Source: Microbacterium sp. CGR2 (lineage in GTDB: Bacteria > Actinomycetota > Actinomycetes > Actinomycetales > Microbacteriaceae). From it: a DNA stretch of 64,000 nt. The stretch is taken from contig NZ_RBHX01000001.1 of the NCBI RefSeq assembly GCF_003626735.1, forward strand, positions 3,224,001 through 3,288,000, in the 5' to 3' direction. The translations under genes and the position numbers were made by a program. Below the pieces are notes generated by a model. It worked only from the letters and a program-made list of their open reading frames with translations. It was not told where the DNA came from and made no database searches. The first letter of the stretch is position 1. Each line of letters starts with the position of its first letter. Shown here one piece after another: positions 18,895 through 27,137 of this stretch.

Positions 18895-18929
18895 CGGTCG
18901 TTGAGCGAGCGAAGCGAGACGAAACGCCT
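18895..18929. repeat. 35-nt intergenic repeat, copy 2
   Basis: Second exact copy in the same orientation. Its final T is also the last base of the TGA stop codon of the convergent minus-strand gene (18929-18931), so the repeat abuts or supplies the end of that reading frame. The pair lies between convergent genes, where a bidirectional terminator would be expected. Confidence 0.8.
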
Positions 18930-19165
18930 CAGCGCAACGGCAACCCCATATGCGTGAGAGCCAGGTCGACGGCGCGCAGATCCGGCTTGCGTGTCTGCTG
19001 TTCGCGCAGCATCTCGAGCGCGATCTCACGCTGTTCGGCGCGACGCTTCACGCGACGCTCCACCAGGATCGTGAGCCTGCGCGCCACTCGCAGCAGTCCG
19101 CGCTCGACGCGTGTCGGCGCGACGAATCCCATCGTGGCGCTGGCGCTGGCGCTGGCGCTGGTCAT
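18929..19165 (-). CDS. Small basic hypothetical protein, partner of the ArsR-like regulator
   Basis: A 78-residue protein starting by ATGA overlap with the regulator gene. It opens with a low-complexity Ser-Ala stretch encoded by a perfect hexanucleotide repeat, then a very Arg-rich helical region (LLRVARRLTILVERRVKRRAEQ). No signal peptide or clear membrane helix. Function unknown. In this operon position, effectors of ArsR-like regulators are often transporters; this gene is not one. Confidence 0.6.
   Translation of the reverse strand: MTSASASASATMGFVAPTRVERGLLRVARRLTILVERRVKRRAEQREIALEMLREQQTRKPDLRAVDLALTHMGLPLR
19135..19161. repeat. Hexanucleotide tandem repeat inside the small ORF
   Basis: TGGCGC is repeated four times and followed by TGG. 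On the coding (minus) strand it encodes the Ser-Ala run starting 2 codons after the ATG. Unit length is a multiple of three, so copy-number changes would alter length but not frame. Confidence 0.85.
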
Positions 19166-19779
19166 GATTCGTCCCCGCGCCTCGCGCCGAGGCTCCGCGG
19201 ACCCGGTGTCGGCAGGTCGAACAGGTCCATCCGAAGCGAGACCCGACGAACATCGGGGCCGGTCTGCCCGCGGTATCGCTCGATCGCATTGTCCATGATG
19301 GATTCGAGCTCTTGACGTAGAGACACCACCTGCTCCGGGGTCATGTCGAGATGCGTGGTCGTGGTCATCCCGATGTCGTCCCACCCCTCGGGGGCTTCGG
19401 ATGCCGGTCGATTGATGTTGGCCATCAAGGTCTCGTGACGGAGGCGGAAGAACTCGGAGGTCACGATCTGCGCGGCCGCGCGGGCGGCCGGCGAGGTCAT
19501 CTCGTCGGGGCCCGGCACGCCGATGCGTCCCTTCGGCCGCTCCCACCACCGCTCCCGTGCCGTACCGCGTCCCTCGACCTCCTGGATGAGGTCATGAGCG
19601 GCCAGCGCGCGGAGGTGGTAGCTGGTCGAGCCGGACGTCTCCCCCACCATCGCTGCGAGGGAACTGGCAGTCTGCGGACCTTGAGCCGCGAGCAGATCGA
19701 AGATCTTCACCCGGAGCGGGTGCGCCAGCGCTTTCAGCGCCCCGGCGTCGAGCGTCCGGATCTGCGTCTCGTTCGTCAT
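19162..19779 (-). CDS. ArsR-like winged-helix transcriptional regulator
   Basis: A 205-residue regulator. The N-terminal winged helix (about 10-85) is of the ArsR/HTH_20 type: LKALAHPLRVKIFDLLAAQ, then the recognition-helix region SGSTSYHLRALAAHDLI and a wing ending RERWWERPKGR. The C-terminal half is predicted helical, probably for dimerization or ligand binding. The ATG at 19779 is chosen because codons upstream lack family sense, and a -10 (TATCTT) ends 6 nt before it, so the mRNA is probably leaderless. The promoter is buried in five TTGCAA sites, so autorepression is likely. No metal-binding Cys cluster is visible, so the signal is unknown. Confidence 0.85.
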   Translation of the reverse strand: MTNETQIRTLDAGALKALAHPLRVKIFDLLAAQGPQTASSLAAMVGETSGSTSYHLRALAAHDLIQEVEGRGTARERWWERPKGRIGVPGPDEMTSPAARAAAQIVTSEFFRLRHETLMANINRPASEAPEGWDDIGMTTTTHLDMTPEQVVSLRQELESIMDNAIERYRGQTGPDVRRVSLRMDLFDLPTPGPRSLGARRGDES

Positions 19780-19780
19780 A

Positions 19781-19842
19781 TTGCAAAGATATCCTTGCAA
19801 ACGATTCTTTGCAAGGTTTTCTTTGCAAATACTTCTTTGCAC
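19781..19842 (-). promoter_or_regulatory. Operator array of five TTGCAA sites with embedded leaderless promoter
   Basis: TTGCAA (self-complementary) starts at 19781, 19795, 19809 and 19823, with a near-copy TTGCAC at 19837: an exact 14-nt period. Neighbouring pairs form interrupted palindromes such as TTGCAAAGATATCCTTGCAA. On the minus strand the copy at 19809-19814 serves as a -35 hexamer, 17 nt from the -10 TATCTT (19786-19791), which lies 6 nt before the regulator ATG. Binding of the regulator here would block its own transcription. The periodicity is observed directly; repressor binding is inferred. Confidence 0.8.
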
Positions 19843-20059
19843 AGCACACCGGCGCGCTCCACGGGGTAAGTGGAGCAGCTTCGCTCCCAGGCCGCAACGG
19901 GTGCGGTTGCCGAACGGCAGGATGATCTCCCCGTTCGGCGGTCGGACTCGAAGGGTGCAGCGAGTACCGGCTGCTACCCCAACGCCGCAACCTGTTCTCC
20001 CGGCGGGGTCTGTCGTCACCGCCCCTGGAGGCGTTCATCGAACCTGTCGAGTTCGGGAC
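19843..20059. other. 217-bp intergenic stretch without a supported gene
   Basis: Between the operator array and the end of clpX. It contains a 9-bp inverted repeat GCCGAACGG/CCGTTCGGC (19909-19917 and 19931-19939) and, next to the clpX stop, CGAAC/GTTCG (20039-20052 approximately), which may end the clpX transcript. The regulator frame stays open through part of it but has no start signals or family sense. I see no RNA gene or protein that I can support. Confidence 0.5.
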
Positions 20060-21328
20060 TTACGCGCTTTTGCGCTTGCGCTCCATGATGATCGTGGGAG
20101 GTTCGCCCTCGTCGACGGCAGCACGGGTCACGATGACCTTGGCGACGTCCTCGGCAGACGGGATCTCGAACATGATCGGTCCGAGGACGTCTTCAAGGAT
20201 GGCACGGAGACCGCGGGCGCCGGTCTTACGTTCGACGGCGAGGTCGGCGATCGAGCGCAATGCCTCCTCGTCGAACTCCAGCTGCACACCGTCGAGCTCG
20301 AACATGCGCTGGTACTGCTTGACCAGAGCGTTTCGCGGACCGGTCAGGATCTCCATGAGAGCGTCCTGGTCGAGCGGCGACACGTTGGTGACGACCGGCA
20401 GCCGACCGATGAACTCCGGGATGAGCCCGAACTTGTGGAGGTCTTCGGGCAGCACCTCGCTGAAGAGGTCGAGGTCCTTCGTCTTGTCATGCAGGGGCGC
20501 ACCGAATCCGATGCCGTGCTTGCCGACCCTGGAGGACACGATGTCTTCGAGGCCGGCGAAAGCGCCGGCGACGATGAAGAGCACATTCGTCGTGTCGATC
20601 TGCAGGAATTCCTGATGCGGGTGCTTGCGTCCGCCCTGCGGCGGCACCGAGGCGACGGTGCCCTCGATGATCTTCAGCAGCGCCTGCTGGACACCCTCAC
20701 CGGACACGTCACGAGTGATCGAGGGGTTCTCCGCCTTGCGGGCGATCTTGTCGACCTCGTCGATGTAGATGATGCCCTGCTCGGCGCGCTTGACGTCGTA
20801 GTCGGCAGCCTGGATGAGCTTGAGAAGGATGTTCTCGACGTCTTCGCCGACGTACCCGGCCTCCGTCAGAGCGGTCGCATCCGCCACGGCGAACGGTACG
20901 TTCAATCGCTTCGCGAGGGTCTGCGCGAGATACGTCTTGCCGCAGCCGGTCGGTCCGATCAGCAAGATGTTGCTCTTGGCGATCTCGACTTCTTCGGCCT
21001 TCTGCTCAGCCGTCTGCAGGGTTCCGTGGGCACGGACGCGCTTGTAGTGGTTGTACACCGCCACCGAGAGAGCGCGCTTCGCCGGCTCCTGGCCGACGAC
21101 GTACTCCTCGAGGAACGAGAAGATCTCGCGCGGCTTGGGCAGCTCGAACTCCGCGACACCCTCGGCGGACGACTCCGCCATCCGCTCTTCGATGATCTCG
21201 TTGCACAGCTCGACGCACTCGTCGCAGATGTATACACCGGGGCCAGCGATGAGCTGCTGAACCTGCTTCTGGCTCTTTCCACAGAACGAGCACTTGAACA
21301 GGTCAGCGCTTTCACCGATTCGGGCCAT
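20060..21328 (-). CDS. clpX: ATP-dependent Clp protease ATP-binding subunit ClpX
   Basis: A 422-residue AAA+ unfoldase that feeds substrates into ClpP. The N-terminal zinc-binding domain has Cys13, Cys16, Cys35 and Cys38. Walker A is GPTGCGKT (125-132), Walker B region [11 protein letters not shown], and the ClpP-contacting IGF-type loop is GIGFGAPL. The C-terminal domain ends in a basic tail. The ATG at 21328 follows AGGAGGACGCGC. Here clpX is separated from clpP1P2 by the deoC operon, about 4.5 kb away. Confidence 0.97.
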   Translation of the reverse strand: MARIGESADLFKCSFCGKSQKQVQQLIAGPGVYICDECVELCNEIIEERMAESSAEGVAEFELPKPREIFSFLEEYVVGQEPAKRALSVAVYNHYKRVRAHGTLQTAEQKAEEVEIAKSNILLIGPTGCGKTYLAQTLAKRLNVPFAVADATALTEAGYVGEDVENILLKLIQAADYDVKRAEQGIIYIDEVDKIARKAENPSITRDVSGEGVQQALLKIIEGTVASVPPQGGRKHPHQEFLQIDTTNVLFIVAGAFAGLEDIVSSRVGKHGIGFGAPLHDKTKDLDLFSEVLPEDLHKFGLIPEFIGRLPVVTNVSPLDQDALMEILTGPRNALVKQYQRMFELDGVQLEFDEEALRSIADLAVERKTGARGLRAILEDVLGPIMFEIPSAEDVAKVIVTRAAVDEGEPPTIIMERKRKSA

Positions 21329-21411
21329 GCGCGTCCTCCTAGGGGATGCAGAGATCGTCTTCTGAGCCTAACCTCTGCATCCGACACAGGGCCGCATTGG
21401 CGCGTATCAGT

Positions 21412-22263
21412 TCAGACCATGCTCTTGGTGTGCCAGACCGTCTTGATCTCGGTGAACGCGCCGATCCGCTCGGGCGAGGCGATGACCTCTCCCGGAGTGA
21501 GCACGCGCTTGAGCGTCTCAGCAGCGGCGATCTGCATGTCCACCCAGTCCAGATCCCCCGCCCCGGCGAGATCCAGCGCGTTGACGTCCTGGTGCGACGC
21601 GAGCCACGGGGCGATCTCCGCCGGCGACCCGGTGAGCACGTTGACGACTCCCCCCGGCACGTCGCTGGTGGCGAGTACCTCGGCGAGGCTGATCGCTGAG
21701 AGCGGGTGCCGTTCGCTGGCGATCACGACGACGGTGTTACCCGCTACCAGAGCCGGAGCGACGACGGAGACGAGGCCGAGCAGCGCGGAATCCTGAGGCG
21801 CCACGATCGCGACGACACCGGTCGGCTCCGGAACCGAGATGTTGAAGTAGGGACCGGAGACGGGGTTGGCGTTCCCCGCCACCTGCGCGTACTTGTCGCA
21901 CCACCCGGCGTACCAGACCCAGAGGTCGATGGCCGCGTCGACCTGCGTCTCCGCAGAGCCGGTCGAGACGCCCTGCTGCGCGACGATCTCGTCGACGAAC
22001 TGCGCGCGGCGCCCTTCGAGGACCTCGGCGACACGGTACAGCACCTGGCCGCGGTTGTAGGCGGTCGCGCCTGCCCAGCCCTTCACGGCCGAACGAGCGG
22101 CGACCACGGCATCGCGAGCATCCTTGCGAGAGCCCTGAGCAGCGTTCGCGAGGAAGGCTCCCTTGGCTGACAGCACCTCGTAGGTGCGCCCGGACTCGCT
22201 CCGCGGGAAGGCACCGCCGATGGCCAGCTTGTACGTCTTCGGCACGGTCAGTCGCTTGCTCAT
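21412..22263 (-). CDS. Half-length aldehyde dehydrogenase-like protein lacking the catalytic domain
   Basis: A 283-residue protein matching only the N-terminal, NAD-binding part of aldehyde dehydrogenases (AIVAPQDSALLGLVSVVAPALVAGNTVVVIAS). The Lys-Pro-Ala block that binds NAD in active ALDHs (KPAETTP in the neighbour) is replaced by IASERHP. There is no ELGG glutamate, no GxxC catalytic cysteine, and the protein ends where the catalytic domain should be. The reading frame is intact, has a clean stop, and starts by ATGA overlap with the full ALDH gene, so it looks like a maintained gene rather than debris. A partner or regulatory subunit of the full-length enzyme is possible. Last gene of the SorC-deoC operon. 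Confidence 0.8.
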   Translation of the reverse strand: MSKRLTVPKTYKLAIGGAFPRSESGRTYEVLSAKGAFLANAAQGSRKDARDAVVAARSAVKGWAGATAYNRGQVLYRVAEVLEGRRAQFVDEIVAQQGVSTGSAETQVDAAIDLWVWYAGWCDKYAQVAGNANPVSGPYFNISVPEPTGVVAIVAPQDSALLGLVSVVAPALVAGNTVVVIASERHPLSAISLAEVLATSDVPGGVVNVLTGSPAEIAPWLASHQDVNALDLAGAGDLDWVDMQIAAAETLKRVLTPGEVIASPERIGAFTEIKTVWHTKSMV

Positions 22264-23702
22264 GCTGCGGCTCCCTTGAGGTAGGCGGTGAGTCCCTGAC
22301 GTCCGCCTTCGCGGCCGTACCCGGACTCCTTGTAGCCGCCGAAGGGACTCGACGGGTCGAAGCGGTTGAAGGTGTTCGCCCAGATGACTCCGGCGCGGAG
22401 TCGATCGGCGACGGCGAGGATGCGCGATCCCTTGTCGGACCAGATTCCCGCGGAGAGTCCGTAGGGCGTGTTGTTCGCCTTGGCGATCGCCTCGGCCGGG
22501 GTGCGGAAGGTGAGCACCGAGAGCACCGGTCCGAAGACCTCGTCGCGGGCGATGCGATGCGATGCTTCGACGCCGGTGAAGATCGTCGGCGCGAACCAGA
22601 ACCCCTTGTCCGGGATGGCGCAGTCCGCGGTCCACCTCTCAGCGCCCTCTGCCTCTCCGATGTCACTGAGTTCGCGGATGCGGGCGAGCTGAGCGGCCGA
22701 GTTGATCGCGCCGATGTCGGTGTTCTTGTCGAGCGGGTCGCCGAGGCGCAAGGTCGACAGACGACTCTTGAGCCGATCGATGACCTCGTCGTGTATCGAT
22801 TCCTGAACCAGCAGTCGGCTGCCTGCACAGCAGACGTGACCCTGGTTGAAGAAGATGCCGTTGACGATCCCCTCGACCGCCTGGTCGATGGGTGCATCGT
22901 CGAACACGATGTTGGCTGCCTTGCCGCCCAGTTCCAGAGTGAGCTTCTTGGGCGTGCCGGCGACAGCCTTGGCGATGTCGCGCCCGACACCGGTGGATCC
23001 CGTGAAGGCGACCTTGTCGACGTCGGGGTGGCGCACCAGGGCGGCGCCGGTCGCACCGGCGCCCGTCACGATGTTGACGACACCCGCCGGAAGATCGGCC
23101 TGCTGCAGGATCTCCGCGAAGATGAGCGCGGTGAGCGGTGTGGTCTCCGCCGGCTTGAGGACGACGGTGTTACCCGCGGCCAGCGCCGGAGCGACCTTCC
23201 ACGCCAGCATCAGCAGGGGGAAGTTCCACGGGATCACCTGTGCGGCGACGCCGAGCGCACGGGGGTTGGCGCCCAGCCCCGCATGGTCGAGCTTGTCCGC
23301 CCAGCCCGCGTAGTAGAAGAACCAGGAAGCAACCAGGGGGACGTCGACATCACGGCTCTCCTTGATCGGCTTGCCGTTGTCGAGGCTCTCGGCGACCGCC
23401 AGCTCGCGGGCACGTTCCTGCACGAGCCGGGCGATGCGGAAGAGGTATTTGCCGCGGTCGCGTCCACTCATCCGCGACCAGGTCTTCTCGTAGGCGCGGC
23501 GAGCCGCGGCGACCGCTCGATCGATGTCATCGTCGTTCGCGGTGGCGATCTCGGCGATGCGCGTCTCGTCGGCGGGTGAGATGGTGTGGAAGCTCGCACC
23601 AGAACCGTCGACGAACTCGCCGTTGATGAACAGGCCGTAGCTGTCTTTGAGGTTCAGGACCGACTTCGACTCCGGTGCCGGAGCGTATTCCAGAAATGAC
23701 AT
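22260..23702 (-). CDS. NAD(P)-dependent aldehyde dehydrogenase of the deoC operon
   Basis: A 480-residue ALDH with all active features: VIPWNFPLLM (about 156-165), KPAETTP (183-189), TGSTGVG (234-240), catalytic Glu257 in LELGG, catalytic Cys at 291 or 292 in NQGHVCCAG, and the late EVFGPVLSV. It oxidizes an aldehyde to the acid, or to acyl-CoA in some families. Placed 11 bp after deoC, whose product releases acetaldehyde from deoxyribose 5-phosphate, it probably oxidizes acetaldehyde to acetate. ATG at 23702 with GGAA upstream. It is coupled by ATGA to the half-length ALDH. Confidence 0.92.
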   Translation of the reverse strand: MSFLEYAPAPESKSVLNLKDSYGLFINGEFVDGSGASFHTISPADETRIAEIATANDDDIDRAVAAARRAYEKTWSRMSGRDRGKYLFRIARLVQERARELAVAESLDNGKPIKESRDVDVPLVASWFFYYAGWADKLDHAGLGANPRALGVAAQVIPWNFPLLMLAWKVAPALAAGNTVVLKPAETTPLTALIFAEILQQADLPAGVVNIVTGAGATGAALVRHPDVDKVAFTGSTGVGRDIAKAVAGTPKKLTLELGGKAANIVFDDAPIDQAVEGIVNGIFFNQGHVCCAGSRLLVQESIHDEVIDRLKSRLSTLRLGDPLDKNTDIGAINSAAQLARIRELSDIGEAEGAERWTADCAIPDKGFWFAPTIFTGVEASHRIARDEVFGPVLSVLTFRTPAEAIAKANNTPYGLSAGIWSDKGSRILAVADRLRAGVIWANTFNRFDPSSPFGGYKESGYGREGGRQGLTAYLKGAAA

Positions 23703-23713
23703 TCGAGTTCCTG

Positions 23714-24715
23714 TCAGTCGATGGTGACGTAGTCGGGGCCGGAGTAGTGGCCGGTGCTGAGCTTCTGGCGCTGCAGGAGCACATCGTTGAGAAGGCTTGA
23801 TGCGCCGAAGCGGAACAGGTGCGGCTGCAGCCACTCCTCCCCCACGGTCTCCGCAACGGTGACGAGGTACTTGACCGCGTCTTTCGACGAGCGGATGCCG
23901 CCTGCAGGCTTCACGCCGATGCGCTCGCCCGTGCCCCGGTACCAGTCGCGTACTGTCTCGAGCATGAGGAGCGTCGTCGGCAGCGTGGCGGCCGGCTGTA
24001 CCTTGCCGGTCGACGTCTTGATGAAGTCGCCTCCCGCGAGGATGCCGAGCCACGAGGCCCGCTTGATGTTGTCGTAGGTGTTCAGTTCACCGGTCTCGAG
24101 AATCACCTTCAGCGATGCGGAGGTGCCGTCGTCACGACGGCAGGCCTCCTTCACCTGGGCGATCTGGTCGAAGACGAGTCCGTAGCGGCCGGACAGGAAC
24201 GCACCGCGGTCGATGACCATATCGATCTCATCCGCGCCGGCTGCGACCGCCTCGGCCGTGTCCGCGAGCTTGATCGCGAGAGAAGACCGGCCGCTCGGGA
24301 ACGCGGTGGCCACGGCGGCGACCGAGATCAGCCCGTCGTCGGGATCTCCGTGCAGTCCACCGAGCGCGGTCACCGCATCGCCCACCATGTCGCCGTAGAC
24401 GCAGACGGCGGCCACGCGGGGCGTCGACGCGTCGGCGGCATCCGGGTTCTTGGCTTTTGCGACCAGAGAGCGCACCTTGCCCGGGGTGTCGGCACCTTCG
24501 AGCGTGGTGAGGTCGATCAGCTTGATGATGGTGTCGAGCGCCCATGCCTTCGACGTGGTCTTGATCGAGCGCGTGCCGAGTCCGGCCGCGCGCTGCTCGA
24601 GCCCCACCGCATCCACTCCCGGGAGTCCGTGCAGGAAGCGACGGAGTGTCGCGTCATCCGGCTCACCGCCGAGCACGTCCACCGCCGTTCTGCGGCTGAG
24701 TTCTTTGGTCGTCAT
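23714..24715 (-). CDS. deoC: Deoxyribose-phosphate aldolase
   Basis: A 333-residue class I aldolase that splits 2-deoxyribose 5-phosphate into glyceraldehyde 3-phosphate and acetaldehyde. The Schiff-base lysine is in GGDFIKTSTGK; the second active Lys is in GVKPAGGIRSS; DEIDMVIDRGAF is the other diagnostic block. It is longer than E. coli DeoC because of an N-terminal extension of about 60 residues, as in many actinobacteria. The start overlaps the SorC regulator by ATGA. Confidence 0.96.
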   Translation of the reverse strand: MTTKELSRRTAVDVLGGEPDDATLRRFLHGLPGVDAVGLEQRAAGLGTRSIKTTSKAWALDTIIKLIDLTTLEGADTPGKVRSLVAKAKNPDAADASTPRVAAVCVYGDMVGDAVTALGGLHGDPDDGLISVAAVATAFPSGRSSLAIKLADTAEAVAAGADEIDMVIDRGAFLSGRYGLVFDQIAQVKEACRRDDGTSASLKVILETGELNTYDNIKRASWLGILAGGDFIKTSTGKVQPAATLPTTLLMLETVRDWYRGTGERIGVKPAGGIRSSKDAVKYLVTVAETVGEEWLQPHLFRFGASSLLNDVLLQRQKLSTGHYSGPDYVTID

Positions 24716-25647
24716 TGTTCCTCCAACAGTACTCGTGCTGTGGTCTCATCGGTCACCAGAACGCCGCACAGGCCACTGGTCACGACTGTACGCGCGATGT
24801 CGTGCTTGGCGGGGCCCGCGGTCACGAAGATGGCGCGCTTGGCTCCGCGCAGCCGATCCAGCGAGACTCCCACGGTGCGCGCGTCGAGCTGGGAATCGAC
24901 GATGTTCCCCTCCGCGTCGACGTAGCGCCCCAGGACGTCGCCCACCGCGCCGCGGCGGGCGAGCTCTTCGACATCATCCCGGCTCAGGTAGCCGTTCTCG
25001 ACATGAGCGGAGGAGGCGTCACAGGGGCCCGCGGTGAACAGGAAGGCCTGGGCCTCCGCGGCCTCCTCGAGCACGGCCGCGACGGTGCGGTCCGCCTCGA
25101 TCGCCTGCTTCGTCTCGACTCGCTCCAGGATCGCCGGGCTGGGCAGCAGCGACACGTGGCCGGATGCCCGCTGCGCGATCGTCACCGCGAGACCCGCGGC
25201 ACCACCAGAGCGACGGTTGAGGCTCACGCCGCCGTTGAGCTGCACCACGGTGACGCCGTTGGCCCACCCGTCCGGGAGGGCTTCGGCGACGGCGCGCAGC
25301 GTCCGACCCCAGCTCACTCCGAGGGTGCGCGGTGCGGGGCGCAGAGCGGCGAGGAAGTCGGCCGCGGCGTGCGCCACGCGTTCGAGGGTCCCCTCGTCGC
25401 CCTCAGGCGACGGCACGACGACGGCGTCCGCCAAGTCGAATCGCTCGACCAGCAGTCTTTCCAGGCCGAGGCGACGTGCTCGCGGGTGCACGATCTCGAT
25501 GCGGACGATGCCGCGCTCGCGCGCCTGCGTCAGCAGTCGGCCGACCTTCCAGCGGGAGATCTTGAGGAGTCCGCCGATCTCGTCCTGGGTCTTGTCCTCG
25601 TCGTAGTACAGCTCAGCAACGCGGACCATCAGCAGATCGTCTTCCAC
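24712..25647 (-). CDS. SorC/DeoR-family transcriptional regulator of the deoC operon
   Basis: A 311-residue regulator. The N-terminal HTH is DEDKTQDEIGGLLKISRWKVGRLLTQARERG (here described as residues about 14-44), followed by a SorC sugar-phosphate-binding domain (TLGVSWGRTLRAVAEAL, VVQLNGG, FLFTAGPCD, SLDRLRGAKRAIFVTAG). Bacillus subtilis DeoR, of the same family, controls deoxyribonucleoside use in response to deoxyribose 5-phosphate, and the coupling to deoC supports the same signal here. GTG at 25647 is chosen for AGGAGGATGCC upstream; an ATG at 25689 lacks a site. A perfect palindrome 56 bp upstream is the probable operator. Confidence 0.88.
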   Translation of the reverse strand: MEDDLLMVRVAELYYDEDKTQDEIGGLLKISRWKVGRLLTQARERGIVRIEIVHPRARRLGLERLLVERFDLADAVVVPSPEGDEGTLERVAHAAADFLAALRPAPRTLGVSWGRTLRAVAEALPDGWANGVTVVQLNGGVSLNRRSGGAAGLAVTIAQRASGHVSLLPSPAILERVETKQAIEADRTVAAVLEEAAEAQAFLFTAGPCDASSAHVENGYLSRDDVEELARRGAVGDVLGRYVDAEGNIVDSQLDARTVGVSLDRLRGAKRAIFVTAGPAKHDIARTVVTSGLCGVLVTDETTARVLLEEQ

Positions 25648-25702
25648 GGCATCCTCCTTCCTCTCCCAGCGTAGGCCCTCGGCCCCCAACGCGCACCCCG
25701 TT

Positions 25703-25714
25703 GCTCATATGAGC
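25703..25714. promoter_or_regulatory. Probable SorC/DeoR operator upstream of the deoC operon
   Basis: GCTCATATGAGC is a perfect 12-bp palindrome within TTGCTCATATGAGCGAA (25701-25717). It lies between the clpP2 terminator and the regulator start, where an autoregulatory site is expected. The pairing to this regulator is inferred from position. Confidence 0.55.
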
Positions 25715-25753
25715 GAATGCAGGCAGGTGGCCCGCACATTCGCCGGGCATGCA

Positions 25754-25788
25754 GAAAGGGCGCCAGTCGCGATGACTGACGCCCTTTC
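25754..25788 (-). terminator. Terminator downstream of clpP2
   Basis: GAAAGGGCGCCAGTC and GACTGACGCCCTTTC pair over 15 bp with one mismatch and a 5-nt loop, starting 11 bp after the clpP2 stop. The A/T-flanked stem ends the clpP1P2 transcript before the deoC operon. Confidence 0.85.
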
Positions 25789-25799
25789 TCGGCGAGAAC

Positions 25800-26441
25800 C
25801 TATGCGCGCTTGCGCGTGCTCAGCACCTGGTCGACGATGCCGTACTCCAGCGCCTGCGCGGCAGAGAGGATGTTGTCGCGGTCGATGTCGCGGTTCACCT
25901 GCTCGACGGGCTTCCCCGTGTGCGCGGCCATCGTCTCCTCGAGCCAGGTGCGCATACGGAGGATCTCCGCCGCCTGGATCTCGATGTCCGATGCCTGGCC
26001 CTGTCCGGCTTCACCCATCGCGGGCTGGTGGATCAGCACACGCGCGTTCGGCAGCGCGAGCCGCTTTCCGGGTGCGCCGGCAGCGAGCAGCACGGCGGCT
26101 GCGGATGCTGCCTGGCCCAGGACGACGGTCTGAATCTGCGGCGCGACGTACTGCATCGTGTCGTAGATCGCCGTCATCGCGGTGAACGAGCCACCGGGCG
26201 AGTTGATGTACATCGTGATGTCGCGCTCGGCGTCCTGGCTCTCCAGAACGAGCAGCTGTGCCATCACGTCGTCAGCAGACGCGTCGTCGACCTGCACGCC
26301 GAGGAAGATCACTCGATCTTCGAACAGCTTGTTGTACGGGTCCTGACGCTTGAAGCCGTACGCGGTGCGCTCTTCGAACTGCGGGAGCACGTAGCGGCTG
26401 GACGGAAGGTTTCCTGCGGATTGGAAAGTGGGGGTGTACAT
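25800..26441 (-). CDS. clpP2: ATP-dependent Clp protease proteolytic subunit (second gene, ClpP2-like)
   Basis: A 213-residue serine protease subunit. Catalytic Ser113 is in GQAASAA, His138 in LIHQP; the Asp follows near 187 in the DIDRDN region. YINSPGGS (79-85) is the substrate-binding strand. Compared with the upstream ClpP it has about 25 extra N-terminal residues. Actinobacteria assemble a mixed ClpP1P2 tetradecamer, loaded by ClpX or ClpC1. It lies 20 bp after clpP1 in one operon. Confidence 0.95.
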   Translation of the reverse strand: MYTPTFQSAGNLPSSRYVLPQFEERTAYGFKRQDPYNKLFEDRVIFLGVQVDDASADDVMAQLLVLESQDAERDITMYINSPGGSFTAMTAIYDTMQYVAPQIQTVVLGQAASAAAVLLAAGAPGKRLALPNARVLIHQPAMGEAGQGQASDIEIQAAEILRMRTWLEETMAAHTGKPVEQVNRDIDRDNILSAAQALEYGIVDQVLSTRKRA

Positions 26442-26461
26442 GGTGTCCTTTCGAATCCGGA

Positions 26462-27058
26462 TTACTCTGCGGCGTCCGCAGTGCCGCCGCCGCCGGTGAC
26501 GTCGCTGGCGTGCTCGCGGATGTGGTCGACGAAGCCGTACTCGAGGGCCTCGTCCGCGGTGAACCAGCGGTCGCGGTCACCATCGGCGTTGATCTGCTCG
26601 ACCGACTTGCCGGTCTGGCCCGCAGTGATCTCGGCGAGACGCTTCTTCATCGAGAGGATGAGCTGCGCCTGCGTCTGGATGTCACTCGAGGTTCCGCCGA
26701 AGCCGCCGTGCGGCTGGTGCAGCAGAACCCGCGCGTTCGGCGTGATGTACCGCTTGCCCTTGGTGCCGCTGGTGAGCAGCAGCTGTCCCATGGATGCCGC
26801 CATGCCGATGCCGACGGTGACGATGTCGTTCGGCACGAACTGCATCGTGTCGTAGATCGCCATACCCGCGGTGATCGAGCCACCGGGAGAGTTGATGTAG
26901 AGGTAGATGTCTTTTTCCGAGTCCTCCGCGGCGAGAAGAAGGATCTTCGCGCAGATCTCGTTGGCGTTCTGGTCGCGCACCTCTGAACCCAGCCAGATGA
27001 TGCGGTCCTTCAGCAGCCTGTCGAAGACGCTGGTCGCGACAAGTGGTTCTGCAGCCAT
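26462..27058 (-). CDS. clpP1: ATP-dependent Clp protease proteolytic subunit (first gene, ClpP1-like)
   Basis: A 198-residue ClpP. Catalytic Ser89 is in GMAASMG, His114 in LLHQPHGG, with YINSPGGS at 54-61. The C-terminus is a short Gly-rich tail. The ATG at 27058 has GGAG in AACAGGAGCTGAA before it. First gene of the clpP1P2 pair; the TPR gene ends 79 bp upstream on the same strand. Confidence 0.95.
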   Translation of the reverse strand: MAAEPLVATSVFDRLLKDRIIWLGSEVRDQNANEICAKILLLAAEDSEKDIYLYINSPGGSITAGMAIYDTMQFVPNDIVTVGIGMAASMGQLLLTSGTKGKRYITPNARVLLHQPHGGFGGTSSDIQTQAQLILSMKKRLAEITAGQTGKSVEQINADGDRDRWFTADEALEYGFVDHIREHASDVTGGGGTADAAE

Positions 27059-27137
27059 TTCAGCTCCTGTTTCCGTGATCGTGCTTCGAATCTACCGGCG
27101 CCGGCGCGGCCCTCAGGCCGTGTTCGCCGTCGGCATA

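Noticed and set aside
19843..20059. Hidden gene or structured RNA between the ArsR-like regulator and clpX
   Set aside because: Only short inverted repeats are visible; no tRNA, SRP RNA or tmRNA features and no family-like protein in any frame.
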